Counted from the first letter of the stretch, positions 7,767-16,735 are shown. The stretch is DNA of 64,000 nucleotides from Myxococcales bacterium (GCA_020846875.1 JADLDB010000109.1:1-64000); one strand, 5' to 3'. Notes: generated from the sequence alone by a model not told the origin. Made by a program: numbers and translations.

Positions 7767-9356
7767 TCACGGAAGGACGACGATGGTGTCCCGGACGCCG
7801 ATGGTCGACCACAGCTGATCCACCCCGGGGTCGCTGATCGCCACGCACCCCAGCGTCCAGTCGCTCGTGCCGCCCCGCCCGTGCACTTCGACGTAGCTGC
7901 CCAGGTCCGTCGTCTGCGGAGGCACCGTGCAGCCCGTCTGCGCCGCGTCGATCGCGCTCTTCTGCGCCTGGGTGATGCGCCCCGCCGCCAGCCCGCGCAC
8001 CGCGTCGCCCGAGTCCGGGTAGCTCAGGAGGAACGCCTTGTAATAGCTCGAGTTGGGCACCAGGCTCGCCACGTAGAAGACCCCTTCCGGCGTCTTCCCA
8101 TCGCCTTCCCACTCCTTGTCCCCCACCGGCGCGAAGCCCAGCCCCGCCTGGAAGTTCGCCACCAGGATGCCCGCGTTGCACAGCGCCAGGTTGCGCGCGC
8201 TCTTCCGCACCACCAGGTAGTCGTCCTTCACCGCATCGCACGAAGACAGCCCGCTGCCCGCCGTGCCCCACGCCACCAGGCAGTCCGACGCCCCCACCGA
8301 CGGGTTCCACGCTCCGCTGCCGCCGCCGCCCGAGAGGCACACCTGGTGCTGCGTGCTGCAGGTGTAACCCTCCGCCTGCCGGCACTGGCCGCTCGCCGTG
8401 CAGTCCTTGAAGCACTGCGTCTGCCCGTTGCCGATCCCAAAGCACGAGGAGCCCGTCGGACAGCCCGCGAAGTCGCACATCGCCTTCGAGCAGTACCCGC
8501 CCGGCATCGACAGGCACGAGTTGTTCGCGCAGTCGCTCGCCGCCGTGCACGCCGCGCCCACGTCGTTGGCCGGCGCCGCCTCCCCGGGCCACCGCTGATC
8601 GGAGTCCGGCAGACACACCTTGAAGATCCGCGACGACTGGTTGTACCGCTGGCGATTCACACAGGCGTAGCCGGGCCGGCAGCCGGTGGGCGATTGGCTG
8701 AAGTCGCACTCCGCCACGCAGCGCGGCAGCCCGTTGGCGCTGATGCAGCGAGTAACCGTATTGCCCGTGCCCGGCCCCACCTGCGCCGCGTCGGGGCACA
8801 CGTACGTCGTCCCGGACAGCGTGCAGGCCTGGGTGCAGAAGCCGTTGGTGAAGCCCGACGTCTCGCAGGTGGGCGTGGCGGTGTACGTCGACGCGTTGCA
8901 CGAGGTCGCAGACGGGCAGGCCCCGCCGATCCACCCGGGGTTCAGCTCCACGCCCGCGGATCCGCCGCCCATCCCGCCGCCCGCGCCGCCACCCGTCGCA
9001 CCGCCACCACTGCCTCCGCCCGTCGCGCCGCCTCCACTTCCTCCGCCCGTCGCGCCGCCTCCACTGCCTCCGCCCGTCGCGCCGCCTCCACTTCCTCCGC
9101 CCGTCGCGCCGCCTCCTCCGCCAACCGCACCACCACCGCCCGTCGCGCCGCCGCCGGAGCCTCCGCCAGCCCCGCCACCGCCCGCACCTCCACCCGTCAC
9201 GCCACCGCCCGCACCTCCACCCGCCACGCCGCCGCCGGAGCCTCCGCCCGTCGCCCCGCCATCCTCGATGAGCCCGGCATCAGCGTCGAACTCCGACGCG
9301 GGGCCACAGGCGATCAGCGCCACACAGCAGGACAAGACGAGGGAGCGCGTCTTCAC
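7767..9356 (-). CDS. L,D-transpeptidase (YkuD-type) lipoprotein with Gly-rich linker and Cys-rich domain
   Basis: The product is 529 residues. The lipobox ALIAC gives a lipidated Cys17. A linker of (GGGSGGGAT)-like repeats spans about residues 34-130, a Cys-rich region about 135-345, and the C-terminus (about 380-529) is a YkuD-like domain. Its active-site pattern is VHGRGG followed by TLGCVAIS, with His492 and Cys504 as the expected catalytic pair. Such enzymes make 3-3 crosslinks in peptidoglycan or attach proteins to it. Anchoring by lipid with a long flexible spacer would let the domain reach the wall. The DNA of the linker is a 27-base tandem repeat, so length variation between strains is likely. 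Confidence 0.8.
   Translation of the reverse strand: MKTRSLVLSCCVALIACGPASEFDADAGLIEDGGATGGGSGGGVAGGGAGGGVTGGGAGGGGAGGGSGGGATGGGGAVGGGGGATGGGSGGGATGGGSGGGATGGGSGGGATGGGSGGGATGGGAGGGMGGGSAGVELNPGWIGGACPSATSCNASTYTATPTCETSGFTNGFCTQACTLSGTTYVCPDAAQVGPGTGNTVTRCISANGLPRCVAECDFSQSPTGCRPGYACVNRQRYNQSSRIFKVCLPDSDQRWPGEAAPANDVGAACTAASDCANNSCLSMPGGYCSKAMCDFAGCPTGSSCFGIGNGQTQCFKDCTASGQCRQAEGYTCSTQHQVCLSGGGGSGAWNPSVGASDCLVAWGTAGSGLSSCDAVKDDYLVVRKSARNLALCNAGILVANFQAGLGFAPVGDKEWEGDGKTPEGVFYVASLVPNSSYYKAFLLSYPDSGDAVRGLAAGRITQAQKSAIDAAQTGCTVPPQTTDLGSYVEVHGRGGTSDWTLGCVAISDPGVDQLWSTIGVRDTIVVLP
9013..9120. repeat. 27-bp tandem repeat encoding GGGSGGGAT units
   Basis: About four units of a 27-base repeat beginning CCTCCGCCCGTCGCG lie head to tail inside the L,D-transpeptidase gene; the units at 9013, 9040 and 9067 are nearly identical and the one at 9094 diverges at its end. 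They keep the reading frame and code for the flexible linker. Slippage here would change spacer length by nine residues per unit. Confidence 0.8.
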
Positions 9357-9449
9357 GGCGGACGCGGATAGGTGGATCCCCCCTCGCCCGTCAACCCGCC
9401 TCCTGCACTCCGCCGGACCGGGTCAGCCCGACGCGAGTACGCTTCCTCC

Positions 9450-9698
9450 ATGGCCCACCCGCTGCGCAGCGTCCGACGCGCCGCCCTCTTCGGCCTCGCG
9501 ATGGGCCTGCTGTGCGCGGCCGTCGTCCTCCTCGTCTTCGCGTGGCAGCACATGAAGGTCGACTGCGCCGGCCTTTCTGCCGCGGAGTGTGGCCTGGAGA
9601 AAGAGCTGGCGAGGAGCATCGCCCGCCTGCAGGTCATCGCCGCGCTGGGGTGCACGTTGGTCGGCGCCGGGCTGGTGCTGCTCCTGCCTCGCCCTTGA
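9450..9698 (+). CDS. Small two-helix membrane protein
   Basis: The product is 82 residues with two predicted membrane helices, about 13-32 (LFGLAMGLLCAAVVLLVFAW) and 61-80 (VIAALGCTLVGAGLVLLL). A short external loop between them holds two Cys (DCAGLSAAECGL) that could pair. The start at 9450 removes a Pro-rich upstream stretch that does not look coding. No Shine-Dalgarno is seen; TACGCT at 9438-9443 ends 6 bases before the ATG. Divergent from the transpeptidase gene. No family recognised. Confidence 0.6.
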   Translation: MAHPLRSVRRAALFGLAMGLLCAAVVLLVFAWQHMKVDCAGLSAAECGLEKELARSIARLQVIAALGCTLVGAGLVLLLPRP

Positions 9699-9744
9699 GC
9701 CTTTCGCGAGGACGCTGCGGTCCTTTCCCGCTACCCTCGCGGAG

Positions 9745-10179
9745 ATGATCCCCTCGCTCCTCTTCGCCCTGCTCGTCGCCGGCGATCCAGCTCCCGTCGT
9801 CCTCGCCCCCCTCCAGCTCCACGGTACCCTGCCGGCGCAGGCCCCAGCGGAGCTCGAGAAGGGCCTCCGGGACGGCTTCACGGGCTCCGAATGGACCCTC
9901 GCCACCAGCGCCGATCGCGAGGCCCAGCTCGAGGCCGCGAAACAACCCGGGGCCGGAACGCTGAAGGCCGCGCAGGTGATGCTGTCCTGCTCCGTGGTAG
10001 CCATGGGCCCCTCGGCGCGCCTCGACTGCAAGCTGGTGCGCGCGGCGGACAACCGGATCCTGTGGAGCGAACGCGCCGCCTGCTCGAAGGACCTCGCGGC
10101 GTGCGGCAAGGACCTGGCCCTGAAGGCCGTGACGCGCCTGCGCCTCGGGGACGGAAAGCCCTTGCCCAAAGGCCAGTGA
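9745..10179 (+). CDS. Small secreted protein of unknown function
   Basis: The product is 144 residues. A weak N-terminal hydrophobic segment (MIPSLLFALLVAGDPAP) suggests export. The rest alternates strands and charged helices and contains LSCSVVAMGPSARLDCKLV and RAACSKDLAACGKDLAL, a layout seen in myxobacterial periplasmic proteins that estimate pooled component levels; no named family is recognised. TACCCT at 9732-9737 may be a -10 box close to the start. It ends 34 bases before the aryl-CoA ligase gene and could be co-transcribed with it. Confidence 0.6.
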   Translation: MIPSLLFALLVAGDPAPVVLAPLQLHGTLPAQAPAELEKGLRDGFTGSEWTLATSADREAQLEAAKQPGAGTLKAAQVMLSCSVVAMGPSARLDCKLVRAADNRILWSERAACSKDLAACGKDLALKAVTRLRLGDGKPLPKGQ

Positions 10180-10213
10180 CTCCCGACGCTCCGCCCGCCT
10201 CGCCCGAGACGCC

Positions 10214-11761
10214 ATGACGCTCGATCCCTTCCAGCTGCCGGAGTCGCTCAACCTGGCCGAGGTCTTCCTCCACGCGCAGGCCCGCGCCCACCAGGAGCGC
10301 CCGGCGCTGTACTTCGAGGACCAGGTCATCACCTACGGTCAGCTCTCGAAGGACACCCACCAGGCCGCCGCCGCCTTCCGCGGGCTGGGCCTCGAGCTGG
10401 AGCAGCGCGTGCTGCTCATGCTCCCCGACTGTCCCCAGTTCGCCACCGCCTGGTTCGCCGCGGTGCAGGCCGGAGGCGCCGTCAGCGCCGTCAACCCGGG
10501 CCTCACGCCGGACGAGGTCACCTACTACCTCAACTACACGCGCGCGAAGGTGCTGGTGACCGACGCAGAGACAGCCCGCACCGTCGATCAGGTCCGCGCG
10601 CAGTGCCCCTTCCTCACCCACGTGCTGGTCGCCGGCCCGGGGAAGACGCGGCACCTGAGCTACGACGCCGAGGTCGCCCGCGCGCCCGCCCACCCCACCA
10701 TCGCCCCCACGCACCGGGACGACGTGTGCGTGTGGCTGTACACCTCCGGCTCCACCGGCTTCCCCAAGGCCGCGGTCCACAAGCAGCACGACTTCGTCTT
10801 CAACGCCCTCACCTACGCGCTGCCCGTCATCGGCTACGGCGCGAAGGACATCGGCATCTCCGTGCCGCGGCTGGCCTTCGGCTACGCCCTGGGCACCAAC
10901 CTGCTCTTCCCGCTGCTGTCCGGCGGCTCCGCGGTGCTGTTCAAGGAGAAGGCCACCCCCGAGAAGCTCTTCGAGCAGGTGGCCCGCCACCGCCCCACCC
11001 TCTTCACCGCCGTGCCCACCGCGCTCAACCAGATCCTGAACGCCGACGGGCTGGCGAAGGCCGACCTCTCCTCGCTCCGGCTCACCATCTCCGCCGGCGA
11101 GGCGCTCCCCGCCGAGCTCTACCAGCGGTGGAAGAAGCGCACCGGGGTGGAGATCCTCGACGGCATCGGCTCGGCGGAGATGTTCCACATCTTCATCACC
11201 AACCGCGTGGGCGACGTGCGTTTGGGCAGCCTGGGCAAGGTGGTCAACGGCTACCAGGCGAAGATCTGCGACGACGAAGGCCGCGAGCTGCCGCGCGGCG
11301 AGGTGGGCACCCTGTGGATCAAGGGCGACTCCATGGCGCTCGAGTACTGGCAGCAGCACGAGAAGTCCAGGCACACCTTCCGCGGCGACTGGTGCGTGTC
11401 CGCCGACAAGTTCCAGCAGGACGACGACGGCGCCTTCTATTTCTGCGGCCGCGGCGACGACATGCTCAAGGTGGCCGGCAAGTGGCTGTCCCCGGTGGAG
11501 GTAGAGAACGCGCTGCTCATGCACCCCGCAGTGCGCGAGGCCGCGGTGGTGGGCTTCAAGGACGCCGACGGGCTGGACAAGCCCCGCGCTTTCGTGGCGT
11601 TGAATTCCGGCTTCCAGGGCACCGAGGCGCTGGCCGAGGAGCTCAAGGCCCACGTCCGCGGCAAGCTGGCCCCCTTCAAGGCGCCCCGCTTCGTCGTCTT
11701 CCTCGACGCCCTACCCCGCAGCGATCGCGGCAAGGTGCTCAAGACGGAGCTGCGCGGCTAG
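10214..11761 (+). CDS. Benzoate-CoA ligase family AMP-forming acyl-CoA synthetase
   Basis: This 515-residue ANL-superfamily enzyme has the P-loop-like WLYTSGSTGFPKA motif near residue 173, the adenylate-binding DGIGSAEMFHIF near 316, and the C-terminal hinge and lysine region GRGDDMLKVAGKW with the final PRSDRGKVLKTEL. Its length and the GSAEMFHIF sequence match benzoate- and aminobenzoate-CoA ligases better than long-chain enzymes. It would activate an aromatic acid with ATP and CoA. The next gene starts directly after its stop. Together with the SDR/Rid/crotonase/dehydrogenase operon 5 kb upstream it suggests an aryl-CoA degradation route. Confidence 0.85.
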   Translation: MTLDPFQLPESLNLAEVFLHAQARAHQERPALYFEDQVITYGQLSKDTHQAAAAFRGLGLELEQRVLLMLPDCPQFATAWFAAVQAGGAVSAVNPGLTPDEVTYYLNYTRAKVLVTDAETARTVDQVRAQCPFLTHVLVAGPGKTRHLSYDAEVARAPAHPTIAPTHRDDVCVWLYTSGSTGFPKAAVHKQHDFVFNALTYALPVIGYGAKDIGISVPRLAFGYALGTNLLFPLLSGGSAVLFKEKATPEKLFEQVARHRPTLFTAVPTALNQILNADGLAKADLSSLRLTISAGEALPAELYQRWKKRTGVEILDGIGSAEMFHIFITNRVGDVRLGSLGKVVNGYQAKICDDEGRELPRGEVGTLWIKGDSMALEYWQQHEKSRHTFRGDWCVSADKFQQDDDGAFYFCGRGDDMLKVAGKWLSPVEVENALLMHPAVREAAVVGFKDADGLDKPRAFVALNSGFQGTEALAEELKAHVRGKLAPFKAPRFVVFLDALPRSDRGKVLKTELRG

Positions 11762-12499
11762 ATGCTCCACGACGCGAGCACCTCCAGTTGGCCGAAGGTG
11801 AAGGCCCTGGCCCAGGCCGGCGCGGTGGCGCTGCTGCCCGTCGGCTCCACCGAGGCCCACGGGCCGCACCTGCCGCTCGGCGTCGATGTGGTGATCGCGC
11901 TGGAGGTCTGCCGGCGCGTGGCCCCGCTGCTCCCCCGCGACGCGGTGCTCTTCCCCCCGGTGACGTATTCCCTCACCGACTTCGCCGCGCCCTTCTCCGG
12001 CACCGTCTCCCTGCCCGCCGACACCGCCCGCGCGCAGATCCAGGGCGTGCTGGAGGGCATCGCCCGCGGCGGCTTCACCCACCTGGCCGTCGTCAACCAC
12101 CACCTCGAGCCCGCCCACTTCCGCCTGGTGCACGAGGCCGCGAAGGCCGCCGCCGCCGCCACGAAGGCCCGGGTGGTGGTGCCGGATCACCGGCGCGCGC
12201 CCACCGGCCCGAAGCTGGGCCCCGAGTTCATGCACGGCGGCAGCCACGCCGGCCAGTACGAGACGTCGCTCATGCTGGCCGCGGCCCCGGGGCTGGTGGA
12301 CCAGGCGGCGATGCGCGCGCTGCCGGCGCTGGAGGTCGATCTCCCCGGGGCGTTGAAGGCGGGCGCGAAGGACTTCCTGCAGGCGGGCGGACCCGACGCG
12401 TACTTCGGCGCGCCGGCGGAGGCGTCCAGCGCCGAGGGCGAGCGGCTGTTCTCGATCCTCGTCGAGGCCACCGCCGCCTCCATCCTGGAGGGCCTCTGA
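11762..12499 (+). CDS. Creatininase-family amidohydrolase
   Basis: This 245-residue protein has the creatininase metal-binding set: LLPVGSTEAHGPHLPLGVD (Glu, His and Asp) near residues 25-43, NHHLEP near 112, and MHGGSHAGQYETS near 159-171. Members open cyclic amides or act on formamide-like bonds and use Zn or Mn. The ATG follows the ligase TAG with no gap, so the two genes are coupled. In this setting a role on an aromatic amide or formamide, such as a kynurenine-type compound, is possible but inferred only from position. Confidence 0.82.
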   Translation: MLHDASTSSWPKVKALAQAGAVALLPVGSTEAHGPHLPLGVDVVIALEVCRRVAPLLPRDAVLFPPVTYSLTDFAAPFSGTVSLPADTARAQIQGVLEGIARGGFTHLAVVNHHLEPAHFRLVHEAAKAAAAATKARVVVPDHRRAPTGPKLGPEFMHGGSHAGQYETSLMLAAAPGLVDQAAMRALPALEVDLPGALKAGAKDFLQAGGPDAYFGAPAEASSAEGERLFSILVEATAASILEGL

Positions 12500-12500
12500 C

Positions 12501-13187
12501 ATGGAGCCGGGCCAGCTCAACGAAGATCAAGCCGTCGGCCTGCTGCTGCTGGGCTCCTGCTGCTGCCTCGTCGCGGTGGTCGGCTTCATCATCCTCTTCG
12601 TCTGGCTGGCCAGGAGGAAGCCCAGCCCCACCGCGCCGGGCGCGCCGCCGCCGGGTCCCCCTTCGACGCCCACCGCGGCGGCCACCCACCACCTCCACCT
12701 CTCGGTGATGGCCATCGCCTTCGACGGCTTCTTCAAGGACCAGGTGCTGGCGGTGCTGAACGCGCCGTCCTCGACCGCCGACGCGGTGGCCCACCGGGTG
12801 GAGTTGGTGCAGCGGAGCTGCCGCGCGCTGCTGGGCATCGAGCCGCAGTGGCGCGCCTTCGGCTACGGCGAGAAGGACCTGGGCGATCTCACCGCCACGC
12901 AGGACAGCTACCTGAAGGCCCTGGAGGACTTCCGCTCCCGCAGCGCAGGCCCGGGCGACGGCGGACGGCTGGTGGTGCTCACGCTGATCCTCGCCACCCG
13001 CGCACCGCTCAAGGGCGTCGATCGCCTCGATCAACCCGCCCAGGTTCGCGCCGTCCTCGACGATCGCGCCCACCTGGACAGCGCCAACCTCCTGGGCGCC
13101 CACCTCCTCTGGTCGCCCCCAGATGGGGGCCTCACCGACACGGGCCTACACCAGCGCTTCCCAGAGATGCACGCGCTGTCCGGGTAA
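12501..13187 (+). CDS. Single-pass membrane protein, unknown function
   Basis: The product is 228 residues. An N-terminal membrane helix at about 12-37 contains three Cys in a row (LLGSCCCLVAVVGFIILF). A Pro/Ala-rich spacer (about 41-65) leads to a soluble domain starting HLHLSVMAIAFDGFFKDQ. The soluble part resembles DUF1517-type domains in general pattern, which I cannot confirm by eye. It begins one base after the creatininase stop, so it belongs to that transcript, though a metabolic link is not evident. Confidence 0.65.
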   Translation: MEPGQLNEDQAVGLLLLGSCCCLVAVVGFIILFVWLARRKPSPTAPGAPPPGPPSTPTAAATHHLHLSVMAIAFDGFFKDQVLAVLNAPSSTADAVAHRVELVQRSCRALLGIEPQWRAFGYGEKDLGDLTATQDSYLKALEDFRSRSAGPGDGGRLVVLTLILATRAPLKGVDRLDQPAQVRAVLDDRAHLDSANLLGAHLLWSPPDGGLTDTGLHQRFPEMHALSG

Positions 13188-13271
13188 GCTGCCGAAAGCA
13201 GAGCCGTTCCGGGTGCCCACTCCCGTTCCCAATTCCATCGGCCCCTGCGCCTCGTCCACAATGGCGGCTTG

Positions 13272-14558
13272 ATGCGGCTCATGTGGATCCTGCTGCTGGC
13301 GCTCCCGACGACGGCCCTCGCCGCGAGGAAGGCCGTGTTGGTCAACGCGCCTGCGAAGGTGGCCTTCGTCTTGGGCAAGGAGCTGGCGGGGAAGTACGCG
13401 CTGGTGGCGCTGCCGCAGGCGCTGGGCCCGGCGCCGACCGCGAAGGAGGTCCGCGACGTGGCGGCGCCAGCGCGGGCCATCGCGATCATCCAGGTGCAGG
13501 CGGGCGGCAGGTACCTCACGCTGCAGGTCCTCTCCGGCCACGATGGCACTCCGCTGGACACCCTCACCTTCAAGCCGCCGAAGAAGTTCAAGGCGCTGCC
13601 TCGCGACACCGCCCAGGCGCTGTTCGCCGCGCTGTCCCAGGGCAAGGCGCCGCCGCCCGAGCCGAAGGCGCCGCCCGCCGACGCGCCGGTGGCCGAGACA
13701 CCCGAGGAGAAGGGCCCGGCCGGCGAGGTGAAGCAGGCGCTCGCTCAAGGCGAGGCGGCTGTCTCCCCCGACGCGGGCGAGGCGCCGGTGACGGAGATCT
13801 CCGGCTCCTCCGACAGCGGCGGCTCCAGGCCGTCCGAGCTGCCGGCCATCCACACCGGCGTGGGCTTCAAGGCGTTCGCCCGCAGCTTCAACTGGGCGGC
13901 CGGGCACAGCGACGCGCTGGCCTCCTACCAACTGCCCTTCGCCGCGGCGGTGGCCTTCGACGGCACCTGGTACCCCGGCGCGCACTTCACCAACGGGCTG
14001 GCCGCCCACCTCGGCGTCTTCTTGAACGGCGAGGTGGGGATCGGCCTGGCCTCGCGGCAGGACGACGCGCGCTACGGCACCCGGGCCGATCGGTTCCGCT
14101 TCGGCGCCCGCATGCGCTTCCCCTTCGGCACGCGCCTGCTGGTGGACGCGCTGGTGGGCTACTCCACCCAGACGTTCGCCATCGCCCAGCAGTCGGCCAC
14201 CACCGGCGCGCCGAGGCCCAACATCCCGTCGGTCACCTACAACGGCCCGCGCCTCGCCGGCGGCGGGAAGGTGGTCATCGCCGGCACCTTCACCGCCGAG
14301 GCGCTGGTGGGCTTCATGTACGTCTACGGCAAGGGCGAGCTGGCGTCGGACAAGTACTTCCCCAACACCACCGGCCTGGCGCTGGACGCCTCCATGGCCC
14401 TCTCGCTGGAGATCGTCTCCAACCTGCGCGTGCGCGGCGCCTTCGATTGGACCGGCTACTTCCTCACCACCCACGCGGATCCGTCGGCGATCGTCACCGC
14501 CAGCGGCGCCTCCGATCACTTCCTCGGCGGCACCCTGTCGCTGGTGTGGGTGATGTGA
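13272..14558 (+). CDS. Secreted protein with C-terminal outer-membrane beta-barrel-like region
   Basis: The product is 428 residues. The signal peptide is MRLMWILLLALPTTALA. Residues 18-125 form a soluble domain, followed by a Pro/Ala/Glu-rich spacer (about 125-190). The rest has the alternating strand pattern of a barrel, for example FRFGARMRFPFGTRLLVDALVGYS and VVIAGTFTAEALVGFMYVYG. A TTG sits directly before the ATG; the ATG is preferred. CACAAT at 13257-13262 could be a -10 box 9 bases upstream. It is convergent with the DUF4139 gene across a hairpin. Likely outer-membrane; no family recognised. Confidence 0.65.
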   Translation: MRLMWILLLALPTTALAARKAVLVNAPAKVAFVLGKELAGKYALVALPQALGPAPTAKEVRDVAAPARAIAIIQVQAGGRYLTLQVLSGHDGTPLDTLTFKPPKKFKALPRDTAQALFAALSQGKAPPPEPKAPPADAPVAETPEEKGPAGEVKQALAQGEAAVSPDAGEAPVTEISGSSDSGGSRPSELPAIHTGVGFKAFARSFNWAAGHSDALASYQLPFAAAVAFDGTWYPGAHFTNGLAAHLGVFLNGEVGIGLASRQDDARYGTRADRFRFGARMRFPFGTRLLVDALVGYSTQTFAIAQQSATTGAPRPNIPSVTYNGPRLAGGGKVVIAGTFTAEALVGFMYVYGKGELASDKYFPNTTGLALDASMALSLEIVSNLRVRGAFDWTGYFLTTHADPSAIVTASGASDHFLGGTLSLVWVM

Positions 14559-14581
14559 CCCGCGCTGCGCCGTCACTGGTG

Positions 14582-14614
14582 CTACGCCAGCCACCGCGGC
14601 GGTGGCTGGTGTAG
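14582..14614. terminator. Strong hairpin between convergent genes
   Basis: A near-perfect inverted repeat runs from CTAC at 14582 to GTAG at 14614. Its core arms are CCAGCCACC and GGTGGCTGG around a 5-base loop (GCGGC), extended through one G-T pair to a 14-bp stem. There is no T-run. Its place between two convergent stops suggests a terminator or mRNA 3' end stabiliser working for both strands. Confidence 0.65.
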
Positions 14615-14641
14615 AGGCTGTGCGCTGGCAGGGCAGCCGGC

Positions 14642-16663
14642 CTACCGCGCCGCGAGCGTCAGGTTCTTCTTCAGCGTGTCCACCGCCGCGCCTGCCGACG
14701 CGCGCTCGCGCTTGAGCTCGTCCAGCTGGCCTTCCAGCGCCAGCAGCCGCTGCCCCAGCTGCTCGGCCGCCCTGGCCGCCCCGCCCTTGCCGGTGGCCGC
14801 CAGGTTGTCCCGGGTGCGGGCGATGGTGGACTCCACGTCACGGATCTTCGCGTCGATCGCCTGGGCCCTCGCGGTGGCCGCTTCGTGCTGCTCCAGCCGG
14901 GCCTTCAAGGACGCGAGCAGCGCCCGGCCGTCGTCGGGCATCTTCTTCCTGAGCAGCTCCGCAACCCGAGCGGAGGAGAGGCTCTCGGGGGCCAGGCGCT
15001 CCACCACCGCGCCTTCCTCCACCACCTCCACCGCCTCCGAGGCCTTCGCCGCCACGGCGAGGCGCGCGTAGCGGGGCTGGCCGGGAGAGCGTACGTCCTC
15101 CTCGCCGCCCTTCACCACCCGGTAGCCCTGCTCCGGCAGCTCGACCAGCACGGTGCGGGCCTTGTCCGTGCGCGAGGTAAAGGACACGGTGTGGACGAGG
15201 CGATCCACCCGGGTCAGCTCCAGCAGCGACTGCCCTGCGGAATGGACGAGGCGCACCTTGCGCAGGTCGCCCTCCCTGCGCTCGGTGGAGCGGGTCACCT
15301 GGAGATCGAGATCGACGCCGTGCTTGAGCACCCGCACCTCGCCCGGCTTGACGCGGTCGATCTGCGTCTCGCCCGCGTAGGCGCCGTCCGTGAAGACGGA
15401 CAGGGTGCCGCCCTCCAGCGTGAGCGCCGTGGTGTTGGCCAGCCGCACGCCGGAGAAGACCTCGCCCGCGGCGTCCAAGAGGGTGACGCGCTCGGCGCCG
15501 GTGGGCCCGTCGATGATCGGCAACAGGGCCGACTTGCGCGCGCCCAGCACCACCGGCTCCTTCACCGAGTAGAGGAACAGGTCCCCCGCCTCGCTCACGG
15601 CCGCGGGCTCCAGCGGCGTGGGCCCGTCCTCCAGCACGGTGGAGGAGATGCCGGTGGAAAGCCCCGCGCCCCGCCCCATCACGCCGACGTGGCCGTAGCC
15701 GGCGCTGCCCAGGGCAGAGCCGTAGCCGCCGCCGCCCGAGCCGCTGCCCAGCATGCCCACCCCGACGCCCACCTGCCCGCGCAGGTGCTCGCGCGCCTCC
15801 CGCGTCGCCAACTGCGGCGCGTTCTCCAGGCCGTCCTCCGGCGTGACGAACTCGCGGCGGCCATAGCGGGGGCCGGCCAGCGGGAAGAGGAAGGAGGTGG
15901 GGCGCCCCGAGGCCAGCGTCACCGCCACGCCATTCCACGCCTCGTCGCTGTCGTTGTGCACCAGCGCGAAGCCCTGCAGCCGCGCCTTCTTCCCCAGCAC
16001 CAGACGGTAGGTGGTGCGCCACACCGGCGCCTCGGTGGTGTAGCCCACCGCCACCGCGCCGCCCTTCGCCGAGCCGCGCACCACCAGGCGCTCGCGCTCC
16101 GGCTGCAGCGCCGAGGAGCCGGCCGCGCGGCTCCACGCCTGCGCCACGTCTTCCCCCACCGGGCGGATCGTCTGCACCAGGCGCAAGGGCACCTTCGCCA
16201 GGCCCGCCGCCCCGAAGAGGAGCAGCGTCGGCTCCGCCACCGGCTTGCCGTCCTTGTCCAAGAGCCCCGCCTCGTCGCTCACCTGCAGCACGCGGCCCCG
16301 CACCGCCGCGCCGCCCGCGCGCGACACCTCCACGTCCACGCCCTGCAGCGAGAGCAACAGCCCTTCCAGCGACTCGTCCCCCTCGGCCTCCGGCAGCCCG
16401 GCCAGCGCGCGCGCCGCCGCCTCCGCCAGGGGCGGGGCGAACTCCACCGACGCCACCCCGGCCTCGCTCATCACCACCAGCGACTTGAGCGCGTCGTCGA
16501 GCTGACCGGACTCAAGAGGAATCTCGGCCACCTTTCCGGCCGGGACGGAGCCCCGCCGCTCGAAGTAGCCGACGCCGTTCTCGTACAGCACCAACGTCTT
16601 GAGCGGCAGCGGGCCGGGTGAAGCCGGCGCCGCCGCCACCACCAGCGCGAGGAGGGTGTGCAT
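14642..16663 (-). CDS. DUF4139 domain protein, exported
   Basis: The product is 673 residues. A signal peptide (MHTLLALVVAAAPASPGP) precedes LKTLVLYENGVGYFERRG, the characteristic start of DUF4139/mucoidy-inhibitor-like proteins. A Gly-rich insertion (about 290-340, GSGSGGGGYGSALG) lies mid-protein. The C-terminal 90 residues are a charged helical coiled-coil (EQHEAATARAQAIDAKIRD and QLDELKRERASAG). The start at 16663 is preferred over an ATG six codons upstream because it starts the signal peptide. The family's function is unknown; a surface or periplasmic location is likely. Divergent from a LysR gene. Confidence 0.78.
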   Translation of the reverse strand: MHTLLALVVAAAPASPGPLPLKTLVLYENGVGYFERRGSVPAGKVAEIPLESGQLDDALKSLVVMSEAGVASVEFAPPLAEAAARALAGLPEAEGDESLEGLLLSLQGVDVEVSRAGGAAVRGRVLQVSDEAGLLDKDGKPVAEPTLLLFGAAGLAKVPLRLVQTIRPVGEDVAQAWSRAAGSSALQPERERLVVRGSAKGGAVAVGYTTEAPVWRTTYRLVLGKKARLQGFALVHNDSDEAWNGVAVTLASGRPTSFLFPLAGPRYGRREFVTPEDGLENAPQLATREAREHLRGQVGVGVGMLGSGSGGGGYGSALGSAGYGHVGVMGRGAGLSTGISSTVLEDGPTPLEPAAVSEAGDLFLYSVKEPVVLGARKSALLPIIDGPTGAERVTLLDAAGEVFSGVRLANTTALTLEGGTLSVFTDGAYAGETQIDRVKPGEVRVLKHGVDLDLQVTRSTERREGDLRKVRLVHSAGQSLLELTRVDRLVHTVSFTSRTDKARTVLVELPEQGYRVVKGGEEDVRSPGQPRYARLAVAAKASEAVEVVEEGAVVERLAPESLSSARVAELLRKKMPDDGRALLASLKARLEQHEAATARAQAIDAKIRDVESTIARTRDNLAATGKGGAARAAEQLGQRLLALEGQLDELKRERASAGAAVDTLKKNLTLAAR

Positions 16664-16706
16664 GCCGCGGCCCGACACCACCGTCCGCCGTGGGGTTTCA
16701 CTTCAC

Positions 16707-16735
16707 TTGCGCTAATACCAAAGCGCCGCTAATAA
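16707..16735 (+). promoter_or_regulatory. Possible promoter and direct repeat for the LysR gene
   Basis: TTGCGC at 16707-16712 and TAATAA at 16730-16735 are spaced by 17 bases, in the most AT-rich part of the divergent spacer. GCTAATA occurs twice, at 16711 and 16729, 18 bases apart, which could be a binding repeat for the regulator. The -10 match to TATAAT is only partial. Confidence 0.35.

Noticed and set aside
9003-9260. CRISPR-like direct repeats
   Set aside because: The units are contiguous 27-mers without spacers, keep a reading frame, and code for a Gly-rich linker.
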